IMG/VR virus record: IMGVR_UViG_3300032088_003613
Location: 1-50,098 of that record
Reading direction: 5' to 3' (one strand)
DNA from: a virus
DNA length: 50,098 bases
Part shown: positions 40,101-49,251 of the stretch, one piece after another
How the letters are laid out: every line of letters starts with the position of its first letter
Position numbering within the stretch: the first letter of the stretch is position 1
The notes under the pieces: generated by a model
Databases searched by the model: none
What the model was told of the DNA's origin: nothing
Seen by the model: the letters and a program-made list of their open reading frames with translations, nothing else
Program-made: the position numbers and the translations under genes

Positions 40101-40177
40101 ATATTACAGGCCCTAACTGGACTACCACCGGAAAGATGTTCGGTTTCGATTCTAAATTTGGAACTAAAATGTATTGA
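37169..40177 (+). CDS. Large Ser/Thr/Asn-rich putative virion protein
   Basis: 1002 residues from a GTG at 37169, 12 bases after the previous stop. Extremely Ser/Thr/Asn/Tyr-rich, with regular patterns such as SSYSNVFSSSVRERGNHTSS and SNNISSFSATSFERSSSLES. There are few Lys and almost no Cys, typical of extended fibre or whisker proteins. The C-terminal part (FGAFNTVVIGEIKPNTDILG, GFDSKFGTKMY) seems a folded end domain. Possible acceptor for the O-linked glycans the phage may make, as inference. Family unknown. Confidence 0.55.
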   Translation: MQTFNNIQDTAFSINNSWSQKTKYTSSRSKYRTSGFLIYSDSDQEVFGSSTFDSLMSSSYSNVFSSSVRERGNHTSSTAAFHFLGSYESSSSSSKTHPGYTKTFTHSTRTDYPKFVVVSGTGWSGSGMLTSETDSRLITNGTTENLFYTNSQRVFDVVDPDNNTEYENTGVGYFDTRGPVISNGSAYSGIVSTSAGGTAFVKNTLSYTYEDTFSSISSDSLVSSTSVGTNTTMFNTTSTLNTQTLTTSIVTAQSQEKIGTEFIGAPGVLLMHLDFTKPNSAYSYNNIASHIKVAKSIKIVDTTHRNVSMVTTPANSLYTSTGYNGDDSYSYYLENDSQWGNLGGGQQEQKSELVASYDDIIYTSGKVSYVKTASTVKTIFNSGISDSESRSTTILDSTSAHSYTLLGRDFLSTASIGSGEYYSASENSITFLSTFLNREKINLKVNETKSLNNVNYLNAVTKSQTKNSNNISSFSATSFERSSSLESYDSFGSIETASSNRSYINERAAYPYKTSYFTRPRDYSPYEYGNAENAGRWIPPIPSPINLALDLNDFALTSIKNDYGHVSYLQNQKIGTDGSYYNKLEPTSFKISFAGGNYGTGDCTNHGFHAVTPVQQSSYFIARFLSTNDEGTLISYSTDFDRITLSYTDSDLESSALSSTLVKISQDQQNLNWGSSLIDGATRFTKNRGDIYYSEQSIRTSTNSNAYDTSGPESFQITAGGNKDELIITNDFGDIVPSNSKSNFIKTTSNNERTAFFNTVYNVDGYNRFGEIQNLFNLDYFTAGGILDNGENKSVTFINKVNPQLSQLKYSYYDRSNSSLVAGVSSFNRSFSTQGSKVTTYKPIGPSIHSSTEDQITYSTPFTLGENNNNSFPISIAGGSELTTVMRANNSSNVNRKMSPSFGAFNTVVIGEIKPNTDILGIGCASHLPSSSGQDVLPVGAFASSEKEAVFSTILGSNHKHALEADTIYAKTAAGADDITGPNWTTTGKMFGFDSKFGTKMY

Positions 40178-40202
40178 AAAAATATATATTTTGATATATT
40201 AT
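40174..40202 (+). promoter_or_regulatory. Sigma-70-like promoter of the 40208 glycosyltransferase
   Basis: TTGAAA (40174-40179), 17-bp spacer, TATTAT (40197-40202). The gene's ATG at 40208 begins six bases past the -10, so the transcript is predicted leaderless. A second ATG at 40204 in another frame precedes it but opens only a 14-codon frame. Confidence 0.75.
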
Positions 40203-40207
40203 CATGC

Positions 40208-41251
40208 ATGTTATTAACGATAAGTACTTACGCCACCAAAAGGTATAAATATGCACTCCCGAACTTTGGAAGAAGAATATCAGCCTCTATAGTACAATCT
40301 AAAATCCCTAATGGGCTATTTATATTTGTAGGAGACGAGTCAGAAGAAATAGAAAAAGGAAGCAAAAAATATGTTCAAGACGTACTGCCCTCTGGCTGGG
40401 ATTTTAAATTAATACAACTACCCATAGAGGATGACAAGCTTGAAAACTACAAAGAGGACGCTCAATTTGTTATCGCTAATTTACAATCAACCGCATTTAC
40501 TGAAGCGAGAAAGTTGAGGGCGACTCATTTTTGGAGTGTCGAATCCGACGTCTTGGTTGCGCCAAACGCACTTTCTGTTTCTATGGATTGCTTGAAATTC
40601 GATAATGGATATTATGACGTAGCAATGTGCACTTACCCTTCCCAAGGAGGAGGTCCGTTCTTAGGGGGAAGAGGAACCCTGCAACATCAAATAGCAGAAG
40701 ACTTTACTCAAGAAGAAAAAGAAATTCCTAAAAAACTTCTTTCTGAAATGAGTAAAAGAGAAAAACAAGCTAAAAAAGAAGATTTTGAGCCTAGCGAAGA
40801 ATGGCTTAAAAGAGGCTCAGAAATACATGAAGAAATCAAAAGCTCACCCCCAAAAGGAAATGTTTTTGATGCTAACGCAAAAAAATGGAGAAAAAGAGGA
40901 TGGATGGAATATGCATATCCAGCAATTGGAAAAGGAGCGGTAGTTCCTACTGACTGGGTCGGACTTGGATGCACAATGCTAAGCGAAAGAGCATTAAGCC
41001 TTGCCCACTTTGACGGGTATGAAGGGAAAGGAACTCAGGATCTTTATATAGGATGGAGAAGGTGGAAGCAAGCTAATTTAAATATGTGCGTAACAACTCA
41101 TGCTATATGTGATCATGTAGTAAGAAAAAGAGATGGCGAGAATCAACTCTGGGAAGATTTCACTCTTGTTCATGCTTATCATGAAACTGAAGGCGAATGC
41201 GAAGGGCATTTAAGACAACACCATATTCCTTTTCATACTATTTCTGATTAA
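40208..41251 (+). CDS. GT-A type glycosyltransferase with VESDVLVAP motif
   Basis: 347 residues. An alpha/beta N-terminus (GLFIFVGDESEEIEKG) leads to ARKLRATHFWSVESDVLVAP, where E-S-D replaces the canonical D-x-D. GLGCTMLSERALSLAHF and GKGTQDLYIGWRRWKQAN form the acceptor-side region, with VTTHAICDHVVRK near the C-terminus. Residues 160-240 form an acidic/basic charged insertion (EEKEIPKKLLSEMSKREKQA). It is a monocistronic gene with its own promoter, convergent with the virion operon (12 bases between the stops). Confidence 0.72.
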   Translation: MLLTISTYATKRYKYALPNFGRRISASIVQSKIPNGLFIFVGDESEEIEKGSKKYVQDVLPSGWDFKLIQLPIEDDKLENYKEDAQFVIANLQSTAFTEARKLRATHFWSVESDVLVAPNALSVSMDCLKFDNGYYDVAMCTYPSQGGGPFLGGRGTLQHQIAEDFTQEEKEIPKKLLSEMSKREKQAKKEDFEPSEEWLKRGSEIHEEIKSSPPKGNVFDANAKKWRKRGWMEYAYPAIGKGAVVPTDWVGLGCTMLSERALSLAHFDGYEGKGTQDLYIGWRRWKQANLNMCVTTHAICDHVVRKRDGENQLWEDFTLVHAYHETEGECEGHLRQHHIPFHTISD

Positions 41252-41263
41252 TATCTAATTTCT

Positions 41264-42781
41264 TTATTCTATCGTAGTATAGATAGAAGCGTCATAGTAA
41301 AATAGGTTTCCAGTTTCATCAAAGTTTAGCCAATTAAAAACCATATTTGGTTTTTGGATATATGCATTATATAAATGGTCTCCTATGTATATATTATAAT
41401 CTCCTGACTGCACGGTTCCTTTTACTTCAAATTGTTTTTGAGATTTATATCCATAAATAAAATGTCCATCAGAATCATATAATCTTCCTTTATGACCACT
41501 AAAAGACATGCCTGTAATTAATTCCTCAATTAAATCTCCAGTTGAAAAATAGTATGTCGAGCTCTCAGAACTAGAACCAACCACGGCTACATCTCCTAAT
41601 AAGGATGTAGCGAATGAACCAGATATGCTACCTCCAAATGAACCGCTTATAGTATTATTTCCGCCAGTAACTTCAGAAACTCCATTCCAATTTCCGTTGT
41701 CATTATAGTACAAATATCCCTGCCCTGAGTTTTTATCAGAAGTTATAATTGCGTCAACGTTATCGAAAGATACATTTTTACCAAAATTGTCTCCATAGGC
41801 AAGGCCACTTGGCGTTATCTTTTGCCTTAAAAGAAAGTCTCCTTGATCATTGTCAAAAGAATAATAATAAGCCGCTCCTGACTGGTTATCTTTTGGGGCG
41901 GCCACTAGAAATGCATCTTCTGCACTATCAATGAAATAACCAAACATATCTCCATAATGAGAATTGCTAGATTCTAGACCGCTAAAAAATTCAAAATCTT
42001 TTTTTCTTGGGTTGGACTCTTTATATGTATTAACTTTACCCGTTCCTCCTTGGTCGTATCCTATAGCCAAGTATCTTATCTCTTCAACTTCGCAGAAACT
42101 TAATGATTTGCCAAACCCACTTACATTATGTCCAGTATGTTCAAGTTTTTTTAAAAATCTTCTTCCGTCTTGATCGTACAAGTAAACGCATCCACTTCCG
42201 CTACCTTCACCAGTTGCGGAAACAGATACTAAATATTCAGAACTATCTGGAATAATATCTATACATGAACCAAAGTAACCACTTTGCCCAGTCGTACCCG
42301 AAATAACATGTCTTTGATTCCAAGAATAAAGTCCGGTTGCCCCTCCTTGACCAGTTAAATTAACGTTAAATGAAAAAATTGCTCCTTCGCTATCACTACT
42401 ATAAGGAGCGCTTACAAAAAGAACTTTTTCGGTTCCCTTTGTGAAAGCGCCGAAACCGCTGATATCTTCATGGTCAGCTCCTATTAATCTATTTTGTTTT
42501 GTAAAAACATTATTTCCATCGTTTACAAAAAAATTATTTTTAAATACGTCTACAATACCAGACTCAGGATTTCCTATATACAAATAATCATTGGACTGAT
42601 CAATCGAATAACTCGATCCTATTTCGTTATTTATGTTTTGTAATAAACTTGGGTTTGAGTATTCGGATTCCTGACTTCCCGAATAACCCAAGTGAAGCTG
42701 CCAAGAAACATTGTTCCCTGTTTGCGTACTTACATTAAAGCTATAATTAAAGCTTCCGGTCTGTTCTTCAAATAAACTCAC
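41264..42781 (-). CDS. Beta-propeller-like virion protein (FG-GAP-type repeats)
   Basis: 505 residues. Repeated blocks read F-G x-S/A, D, then L-x-V-S/A-A/S-P and G-x-x-Y-x-Y: GFGAFTKG then VLFVSAPYSSDSEGAIFSF, YFGSCIDI then GSGSGCVYLYDQ, GFGKSLSFC, MFGYFIDS then FLVAAPKDNQSGAAYYYS, and NFGKNVSF. About seven blocks fit a seven-bladed FG-GAP propeller. The C-terminus (DLIEELITGMSFSGHKGRLY) is a separate domain. It is probably a tail-tip or receptor-binding protein, located at the end of the structural operon and overlapping the upstream gene by 4 bases. Confidence 0.66.
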   Translation of the reverse strand: MSLFEEQTGSFNYSFNVSTQTGNNVSWQLHLGYSGSQESEYSNPSLLQNINNEIGSSYSIDQSNDYLYIGNPESGIVDVFKNNFFVNDGNNVFTKQNRLIGADHEDISGFGAFTKGTEKVLFVSAPYSSDSEGAIFSFNVNLTGQGGATGLYSWNQRHVISGTTGQSGYFGSCIDIIPDSSEYLVSVSATGEGSGSGCVYLYDQDGRRFLKKLEHTGHNVSGFGKSLSFCEVEEIRYLAIGYDQGGTGKVNTYKESNPRKKDFEFFSGLESSNSHYGDMFGYFIDSAEDAFLVAAPKDNQSGAAYYYSFDNDQGDFLLRQKITPSGLAYGDNFGKNVSFDNVDAIITSDKNSGQGYLYYNDNGNWNGVSEVTGGNNTISGSFGGSISGSFATSLLGDVAVVGSSSESSTYYFSTGDLIEELITGMSFSGHKGRLYDSDGHFIYGYKSQKQFEVKGTVQSGDYNIYIGDHLYNAYIQKPNMVFNWLNFDETGNLFYYDASIYTTIE

Positions 42782-45624
42782 TCTAAGATATTTTTCATTT
42801 TGACATTTTTCACAAAGGAGCTTGAAGTGGGCAAAGCAGTTCTCATGGCATGTCCTCGCCCTACTCCCATTGCTATTGACTCTCTTAAGGCCCTCTGAGC
42901 CTCTCTTACCGCCGAATTCCCAACATCTATAGTAATAGTAGACTCGCCTTTTGCTGTCGATGAGATACTAATACCTTCAAGCCCTTGTTCAAAAGAAGGT
43001 ATTGTAACATTTTCTTTCTCTGTCAGTAAAGCTGTTAATGAACTTGATTCTCCTAATGTAGAATCAACATATGTAGCTGAGTCTACTTTTACCCTTAGTT
43101 CTCCATACATTATACTCCTATTCCTAGAAGAGTAAGCGTCAAATCTATTTGCAGCAGTAGCTTTAGCTTCATTAAACTGTTCGTTTTTCATTCCTACATC
43201 TGCTGCCGTTATACTTAAACCAGTATTTAAACTTCTTTTCCATTGGCTAGGCCCATCACTAGGAAAATTACCATAAGACATGTCAAATTGACCTGTAGCT
43301 TCTGTACTAAACCATATTTTTATTTCTTTCTGGGTGTTAGTTGAACTAATATCTACGCCTTTTATATGGGGTGAAATTAAATTGTCAGTAATTAACATTA
43401 AATTTAAAATCTTATCAGTGTTTTGCACATTATTTCCCGTAACGAGATTTTTTGTTAGATCTTTTGCTACCCCACCGAACATAATACCAAATGGATCATC
43501 AGCATCAGCACTGATGGTTATTTTTCCATAAAGATTAGTTAGTACTACAGCAGGGCCTGATACAGAGTAACTATTGATTTCTCCGCCAGCCGCGCAATTA
43601 ACATCGGTAGTAGCAAATGGATTACCTTCGTCCATTCCGGTCCTTACTCCAAGATGAATATTAAGATCATCGGAAGCTTTAGCAGGTTTTTCATACGCTC
43701 CGGGACCATAACCTTCAAAAAATTCTTTTAATGTATTATTGTATAAAGCTTCTATTAGAAACACAACAGGAACTTCTAAAAATGTTTCTTTACACGTTCC
43801 TTTCTTATACATGAATAAAAGAGTAGAAGCTAAATCCACCAAACTGCTTAGTCCACATTCTTTTAATGGAGCCCATGGATTTATTGATTTAATTTCGTAC
43901 CCGTCTCCATCCTTTAGATTTTCTGCCCCGGCAGAAGCTTTTGCTGTAGTTAAAAACCCTTTAACGCTAGGTACTTTTTTTCTTTTACTTTTTCCTGTGA
44001 CTGGGTCTGTTTCATAATAGTATTTTATCCCTTTGCATTTTCCCTGACCGTTTCCGAAGCAACTTGTCACTACATAAAAATTATTTTTAAATTTAGTTAG
44101 TTGCTGCAGATAGTTTCTCATTACATCTCCTTGAGCATCTATTTCTCCACTAGTATTAAGTATACTAGCCGTAGAACCGGGTTGGTGGATAAACATTGTT
44201 CCAAAATCCCAAACCGTTCGGTCAGCACCATCAAATTTCTCTGTCCATTGTCCCCCGACAAGATTAGGAAATTTCCCCGGCCTACTGTCCCATCCTTCTG
44301 CTTTGCTAGCTTCATTGTGAAATATTGTTTTGCAAAGTTCGCCGTCTGAATTAAGCTCTACTGCAGCGACATCACTTTTGCATGGATAACTTGCGTTATC
44401 ATAATAATAATCTTCAAAAAATGTATTTGGATCCCAATTTGGAAAACTTCCTCCACCAAACATTCCCGGGTTTTTAAAATTTTCAAATAAGTTAGTTGTA
44501 AATTCTGCAGCTCCGTCGCCTCGTACTTCACCTATATCAGCTTGAAATTCATCGACCCATGGAACAAAGTCTTGAGATTTGCTTAACAAAGATTGAAGAA
44601 CATAAAATCCATATACTTTATGGTCGTATGACGCGCCTATAGCTTTTTGAACGTTAATATCTTCAAAATCTATAACCGTTAAGGGAGCGTCTTCTTTGCC
44701 GCAGCCTTTATAATGAAAGTCGGGGTCTATCAATTCCGCTACATAATATTTCATAGGTCTTCCGTTTGACCCTTCTTGATTATCTTGAGCCGAATAATTA
44801 CTGCTAAACTTTCCGATAGCACCTCTGGTTTCGGTAGTTGTAAAATCTACACTGTCTGTAGCAGACAAAACGTTGCAATTCCATGTGTTAAGCACGCCCC
44901 TTCCACCTGCTGAATTTAATCCATTAAAAACTTTAACTTTATTTTTTTCAAGGTCCCAGTACATGATATATCCTGTTTCATTTTGTATTTGGGATAGGAC
45001 ATCCCTAAATGAACCAGTAGCATCGTAAGGCCCAGCAGGTAAACCACCCAATAACAGTCCACCCATGGCATTTAGCAAACTATACCTGCCAGAATACCAA
45101 TACAAAGCTTTTCCCGGAGATGAAGCAGCTCTTGCAGCAGCTTGACTTTGACCTTGACTTTGTAAATACGCCTCAATGTCAACCCATTGCGTATCTGGCT
45201 CTGAAACTTTATATCCTAATGTTTTAATTGCAAAATCATTTGGTTTCGTTCCGAATTTAAAACCTAATGCATGAACATGAGGAACGCCTTCGGGAATTTC
45301 TCCTCTCAGCCCTATGAACTCTTTGTCTAAATATCTATGAGAGCGGTCCACTAAATTTAAGGTCAAAGTATTGATTGACGCTGCGTTTTTATTCATGCTA
45401 TAGCTCGCTATGTCCATTAAACAGCTCATTGAAAGAATCGCTAAAGTCATTGAGTCTCCATTTCTTGGATGGGTTAGCTGTTCTCCCTCCAAGGTAACAT
45501 TCGCTGTGCTTCCACCATTTTTTAGGCCACCAATTTTTAAAGAGGCTGATGTTAAACCTCCTCCATAGGCTTTGCTTCCTCCGTTTATAGTTGCATGTGC
45601 CGGGTTTATTATTCTACAGCTCAT
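42778..45624 (-). CDS. Large tail/baseplate-hub-like protein
   Basis: 948 residues. The N-terminus is Gly/Thr-rich beta (TSASLKIGGLKNGGSTANVT). FRDVLSQIQNETGYIMYWDL followed by EKNKVKVFNGLN looks like the hub-type fold used by tail hub and late-control proteins (helix plus Tyr-rich strands). Cys-containing blocks and a helical C-terminus (NSAVREAQRALRESIAMGVG) follow. Both ends are intact and overlap neighbouring genes by 4 bases. The call rests on pattern and position among fibre-like genes; catalytic activity is not evident. Confidence 0.5.
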   Translation of the reverse strand: MSCRIINPAHATINGGSKAYGGGLTSASLKIGGLKNGGSTANVTLEGEQLTHPRNGDSMTLAILSMSCLMDIASYSMNKNAASINTLTLNLVDRSHRYLDKEFIGLRGEIPEGVPHVHALGFKFGTKPNDFAIKTLGYKVSEPDTQWVDIEAYLQSQGQSQAAARAASSPGKALYWYSGRYSLLNAMGGLLLGGLPAGPYDATGSFRDVLSQIQNETGYIMYWDLEKNKVKVFNGLNSAGGRGVLNTWNCNVLSATDSVDFTTTETRGAIGKFSSNYSAQDNQEGSNGRPMKYYVAELIDPDFHYKGCGKEDAPLTVIDFEDINVQKAIGASYDHKVYGFYVLQSLLSKSQDFVPWVDEFQADIGEVRGDGAAEFTTNLFENFKNPGMFGGGSFPNWDPNTFFEDYYYDNASYPCKSDVAAVELNSDGELCKTIFHNEASKAEGWDSRPGKFPNLVGGQWTEKFDGADRTVWDFGTMFIHQPGSTASILNTSGEIDAQGDVMRNYLQQLTKFKNNFYVVTSCFGNGQGKCKGIKYYYETDPVTGKSKRKKVPSVKGFLTTAKASAGAENLKDGDGYEIKSINPWAPLKECGLSSLVDLASTLLFMYKKGTCKETFLEVPVVFLIEALYNNTLKEFFEGYGPGAYEKPAKASDDLNIHLGVRTGMDEGNPFATTDVNCAAGGEINSYSVSGPAVVLTNLYGKITISADADDPFGIMFGGVAKDLTKNLVTGNNVQNTDKILNLMLITDNLISPHIKGVDISSTNTQKEIKIWFSTEATGQFDMSYGNFPSDGPSQWKRSLNTGLSITAADVGMKNEQFNEAKATAANRFDAYSSRNRSIMYGELRVKVDSATYVDSTLGESSSLTALLTEKENVTIPSFEQGLEGISISSTAKGESTITIDVGNSAVREAQRALRESIAMGVGRGHAMRTALPTSSSFVKNVKMKNILE

Positions 45625-47723
45625 GACCTTCTTTCTTCTCCGTTTTGCATGAAATATATTTTTTCATAATTCTTTTTTATGTATGTACCTGTAATTAAAT
45701 CGCTATACCTTGCGTGTCCTATAATATGATCTTCAGGCTCTCTTATTCCATTAATATAAAACAAATATTTTCCGGGAGCTATTCCGTCGTATTCTATACT
45801 TATAGTATTCATTCCTGACCCAGTAGAATAAATCGCCCCTGAGTAAGCTGGTCTTGTGAAGTAAAATCCAGTTGATCCAGTAACATTACCTGAAGGGTAA
45901 AATCCTCCATTATCTATATAATCTATACCCGAGTATATTTTAACGCCGTTAAAGAAAACTGCTGAATCTTGAATATCGAAAGCAAAAGGCGCAGAGTTAT
46001 AATCATTTAAATTGTCTATATTTAGAAATCTTTTTTCACCACTATTTGTTAAATCATATATTATATTATCTAGCTCATCAAGATTATCTTCTGTATATAT
46101 TATCCCGTCCAAAGGGTGAGCTCCACTATATACCTTAAAGTATGGTTTATTAAATTCATCTTTCAGAAAATTCAATGATCCCGTAAATTGCGAAACTCCG
46201 TTCACCGCAACATCTGTTTCGTATATTTCATTAACTTCTTTCATATAAATAGCGAAAGAATAATAATTATCATTATAAAGCGGGCTTGCATCAATGCCTA
46301 TTTCAACATCATCTTCTATATCAAATACAATTTCATAAAAATCTTCTTCATCAAACCTGCCCAATAAACTAATTGAGTTTGGAAAATATTGTGAGTCAGG
46401 ACTGTTTTGATCTCCACTAAAATAAGCTCCAGAAATTAGATAATCTACGTCAGGAGAATACTCTGGAGTATATGAATATTCTTTATAAACTTCCCCGCTA
46501 ACATCAAACCCTGAATATGTTTCTAAATTTGAACCTTTAAGATAACCAGTAACGTTAATAATCTCAAACCCAGTTATTCCGAATATTGTATTAGCTGGGC
46601 CTATCGAACTACTACCTTTGTAGGTTCCGCTATTTCCGCTAAAGTGCCAATTGTGACCAGAAGATTCGTAATTCAATAAAATTCCCGGCTCTGGCTCTCC
46701 ACTTATTCCAAACGAATAAGACAGGTTCGTTACTCTTCTATATAATTCTTGTCCTATCTGGTCTGTTCCAGTAATCTTGCTTACTCCAGAATAAGGTATA
46801 TAAACCTCTCCTGATATTCCTACTGATCCAGTCTGGGCCACGCCAGAATCATAAACATAAAAACCGCTTTGTACTAAACTTCCATCTCCCGATACTGATT
46901 GTCCTATTTTTCCGCTTACTCCTGAAGATTGTTTTGTGTATCCAGTTATTTCTCCTGATATTATACCGCTTAAATCTGGCACCATTTCTCCATCAGAGTA
47001 AACCGCATTACATATTTTTTCTATTGCATCATTAACTAGGTTAGTTGAAAAATACATAAAATAATCAATATATCCTTCGTGGAGGAAATCGCCACTCCCT
47101 AATTTCCAGCTTGATCCATTGGAAATAGAATAATCTACTAAGTTCCAAGAGTCAGAGTCAAGACCGTAATAAGATATTTTATTTTTAGCGAATTCTTCGC
47201 TTTCAAAATTATCAGAGAAAAAACTTTCTTGTTTGTTTGCAAAGTTTAATCTATACATTGACAAAGATCCAAATTGATCAATTGTTAATGCGCACATATT
47301 TTGGTCAGAAAGGTAACTCTCTAAGCTATAGTACTCTGGCGTGCCATTAACAAAATTTTTAAAATAATATTTATTAGCTTCGTTAATTCCAATTTCCCAG
47401 CCAGAAGGCCCATTTTCATCAATATGACTAAATATAGTACTATTACTTATTCCTGTTTTTTTTGCAGAAAATATTATTGTTGCGTTTTCGCTTTGTATGT
47501 CTTGAGAATTTTCTATCTCTATATACTGACCATTAAAAAAACCAGACCCGCTAGATTCGCCCGTGAACTGAGGTGAGTAATTTTGCACTCTTCCGGAATA
47601 TTCTGGACCTGATTGTGAGGAAGAGTTTATGAAATTTCCAGAAAAAGATTCGAAATCATATAATATTTCTAGCCCAGATAGCCCAAGGTCTTCAATCGTT
47701 TTATTTATTAAACTAGTAGACAT
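45621..47723 (-). CDS. Virion adhesin-like protein with N-terminal lectin-like domain
   Basis: 700 residues. Residues 15-190 (LEILYDFESFSGNFINSSS, FFNGQYIEIENSQDIQ, ATIIFSAKKTG, WEIGINEANKYYF) follow the strand order of LamG/concanavalin A-type lectin folds, often used in phage adhesins. The remainder is made of Ser-Gly, Thr-Gly and Tyr-rich strands (SGVSGKIGQSVSGDGSLVQS and similar), with dozens of S/T-G dipeptides, perhaps glycan acceptor sites. It overlaps the next gene downstream by 4 bases. Confidence 0.58.
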   Translation of the reverse strand: MSTSLINKTIEDLGLSGLEILYDFESFSGNFINSSSQSGPEYSGRVQNYSPQFTGESSGSGFFNGQYIEIENSQDIQSENATIIFSAKKTGISNSTIFSHIDENGPSGWEIGINEANKYYFKNFVNGTPEYYSLESYLSDQNMCALTIDQFGSLSMYRLNFANKQESFFSDNFESEEFAKNKISYYGLDSDSWNLVDYSISNGSSWKLGSGDFLHEGYIDYFMYFSTNLVNDAIEKICNAVYSDGEMVPDLSGIISGEITGYTKQSSGVSGKIGQSVSGDGSLVQSGFYVYDSGVAQTGSVGISGEVYIPYSGVSKITGTDQIGQELYRRVTNLSYSFGISGEPEPGILLNYESSGHNWHFSGNSGTYKGSSSIGPANTIFGITGFEIINVTGYLKGSNLETYSGFDVSGEVYKEYSYTPEYSPDVDYLISGAYFSGDQNSPDSQYFPNSISLLGRFDEEDFYEIVFDIEDDVEIGIDASPLYNDNYYSFAIYMKEVNEIYETDVAVNGVSQFTGSLNFLKDEFNKPYFKVYSGAHPLDGIIYTEDNLDELDNIIYDLTNSGEKRFLNIDNLNDYNSAPFAFDIQDSAVFFNGVKIYSGIDYIDNGGFYPSGNVTGSTGFYFTRPAYSGAIYSTGSGMNTISIEYDGIAPGKYLFYINGIREPEDHIIGHARYSDLITGTYIKKNYEKIYFMQNGEERRS

Positions 47724-47724
47724 T

Positions 47725-49251
47725 TTAATTTACTGCATTCCCTTTATAGCTATAAGTCTTTGAAACAGTTACTGAAGATTTGTCATCTGCATAATTAACA
47801 TCGTTATCTTCTTCTGTCTGCCCCCCAAATGCTCTAATTAATCTAAGCGCTTCGCCATCAGCTACGCTGAAATAATTGTAACCAGAGCCTGATGGAGAAG
47901 TTACGGACGCTGAAACCGAACCTCTACTCGGGCATAAGCTTTTACTTATTGCATAATCACACATTGTATATTTTACAGAATAATTATAAAGAGGTGGGTT
48001 CACGGACACGTTGGAGCTTGATACCCTCTGAACTTCTTTATCATCATTGCCATCCCCGTCTCCAAATCTAGCACTATAACTAATTGTCCCTTCTTGATCT
48101 TGCCTGTTAATTGACAAACTGATTAAGGAACCTTCTCCGTCTATATTTGTTTTGGCTCTTGATAAAATCTCTTGATTACTCATTGAAAGTATAGTATTAT
48201 TGTGATCGTTAGTTTTGTTCAAAATAAATATGTTTCCATTTACCGAATAACTAGTTGAGTTATCATTATGGTTGATCTCTATCGAGCTAGTATAGTCATC
48301 GACAATAAGATCTCTCGGCTCATAAACCAAACCGCCTGAATTTGACATGGTTTCAAAAGAAAAGGTTATACTATCCTGAGAACTTTGATAGTTTGCGGAA
48401 AATTTATTTTTATTCGGGAACCCCGTTAATAAATTATCATTTAGATATTCTATTAATTGTGTCTCGGAAGCTCCAGATTTATAAACTTCTCCATTGTATT
48501 GGTTTATAATATTTCCGCTAATACAATTATTATCTTTAAGGCTTGATTCAGAACAGTAAGCTAATTTAAATCCAGTATGTGGCGCACCAGCTTCTGTAGT
48601 ATCGCCACAATCCCCTCCATGACTGCTTGTGTATGATATTGAAGAAGTAAGTGGATTTATAGTTAGTGACTCGTTTGTCAATGGAAGGTTTTTGGTCCTT
48701 GTGATTTCTCCAAGTTTAGTTTGCCCTAACTGACCGCTTATCCATTTATTTGCTGCTTCTATAGCTCCACAACCTGTTAAATTTTGATTTGGTTGGCATG
48801 AAATATTTGTAGATATGGAAACACATTCTTTTTCGTCTATATTAGTCGTTTCAGTATGAACTTTTTCTATTAAATTATCTTGCTCGCTATTTATATCTCT
48901 TCCTGTGTAAACATCTAGCGAAAGCGTATAACTGATCGCGCCAATATAATTGCTATTTTCAAAGTTTAAAGAATTTGGTACAATTTGCGATTGAGCAGAA
49001 GCTTCAATCACTCCACTAATTTTTATATTTTGTGGTATTGTAGGATCTCTTTCCCAGTCAAATTTATCAACAATACCGGTCTGTAAATTAATTAAAGTAT
49101 TTTTATCGCATCCAGTAATTACGCCATCTAAAGTATAAGAGTTTAAAACTTCTCCAACCCCTCCCTCATAAGATATTTGAGAGCTTAAGGATAAATAAGG
49201 ATCTGCTTGCCCGTCAAAAGGATTAATTCCATGTATTGTTATTAAACTCAT
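47725..49251 (-). CDS. Putative tail/virion protein with repeated S-Y-S/T modules
   Basis: 508 residues from the ATG at 49251. The frame is open upstream to 49338, but that stretch overlaps the neighbouring gene, while ATGA at 49251-49248 is a normal coupled start (MSLITIHGINPFDGQ). N-terminal SLSSQISYEGGVGEVLNSYT and later SSISYTSSHGGDCGD and TISYSARFGDGDG share a repeated beta motif with the gene upstream. A GCGAIEAANKWISGQLG helix also has a counterpart there. No enzyme motif seen. Probably a tail structural component. Confidence 0.52.
   Translation of the reverse strand: MSLITIHGINPFDGQADPYLSLSSQISYEGGVGEVLNSYTLDGVITGCDKNTLINLQTGIVDKFDWERDPTIPQNIKISGVIEASAQSQIVPNSLNFENSNYIGAISYTLSLDVYTGRDINSEQDNLIEKVHTETTNIDEKECVSISTNISCQPNQNLTGCGAIEAANKWISGQLGQTKLGEITRTKNLPLTNESLTINPLTSSISYTSSHGGDCGDTTEAGAPHTGFKLAYCSESSLKDNNCISGNIINQYNGEVYKSGASETQLIEYLNDNLLTGFPNKNKFSANYQSSQDSITFSFETMSNSGGLVYEPRDLIVDDYTSSIEINHNDNSTSYSVNGNIFILNKTNDHNNTILSMSNQEILSRAKTNIDGEGSLISLSINRQDQEGTISYSARFGDGDGNDDKEVQRVSSSNVSVNPPLYNYSVKYTMCDYAISKSLCPSRGSVSASVTSPSGSGYNYFSVADGEALRLIRAFGGQTEEDNDVNYADDKSSVTVSKTYSYKGNAVN

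Noticed and set aside
40243-40250. TATAAATA box
   Set aside because: It lies within the coding sequence of the 40208 glycosyltransferase and can be explained by its Tyr-Lys-Tyr codons.
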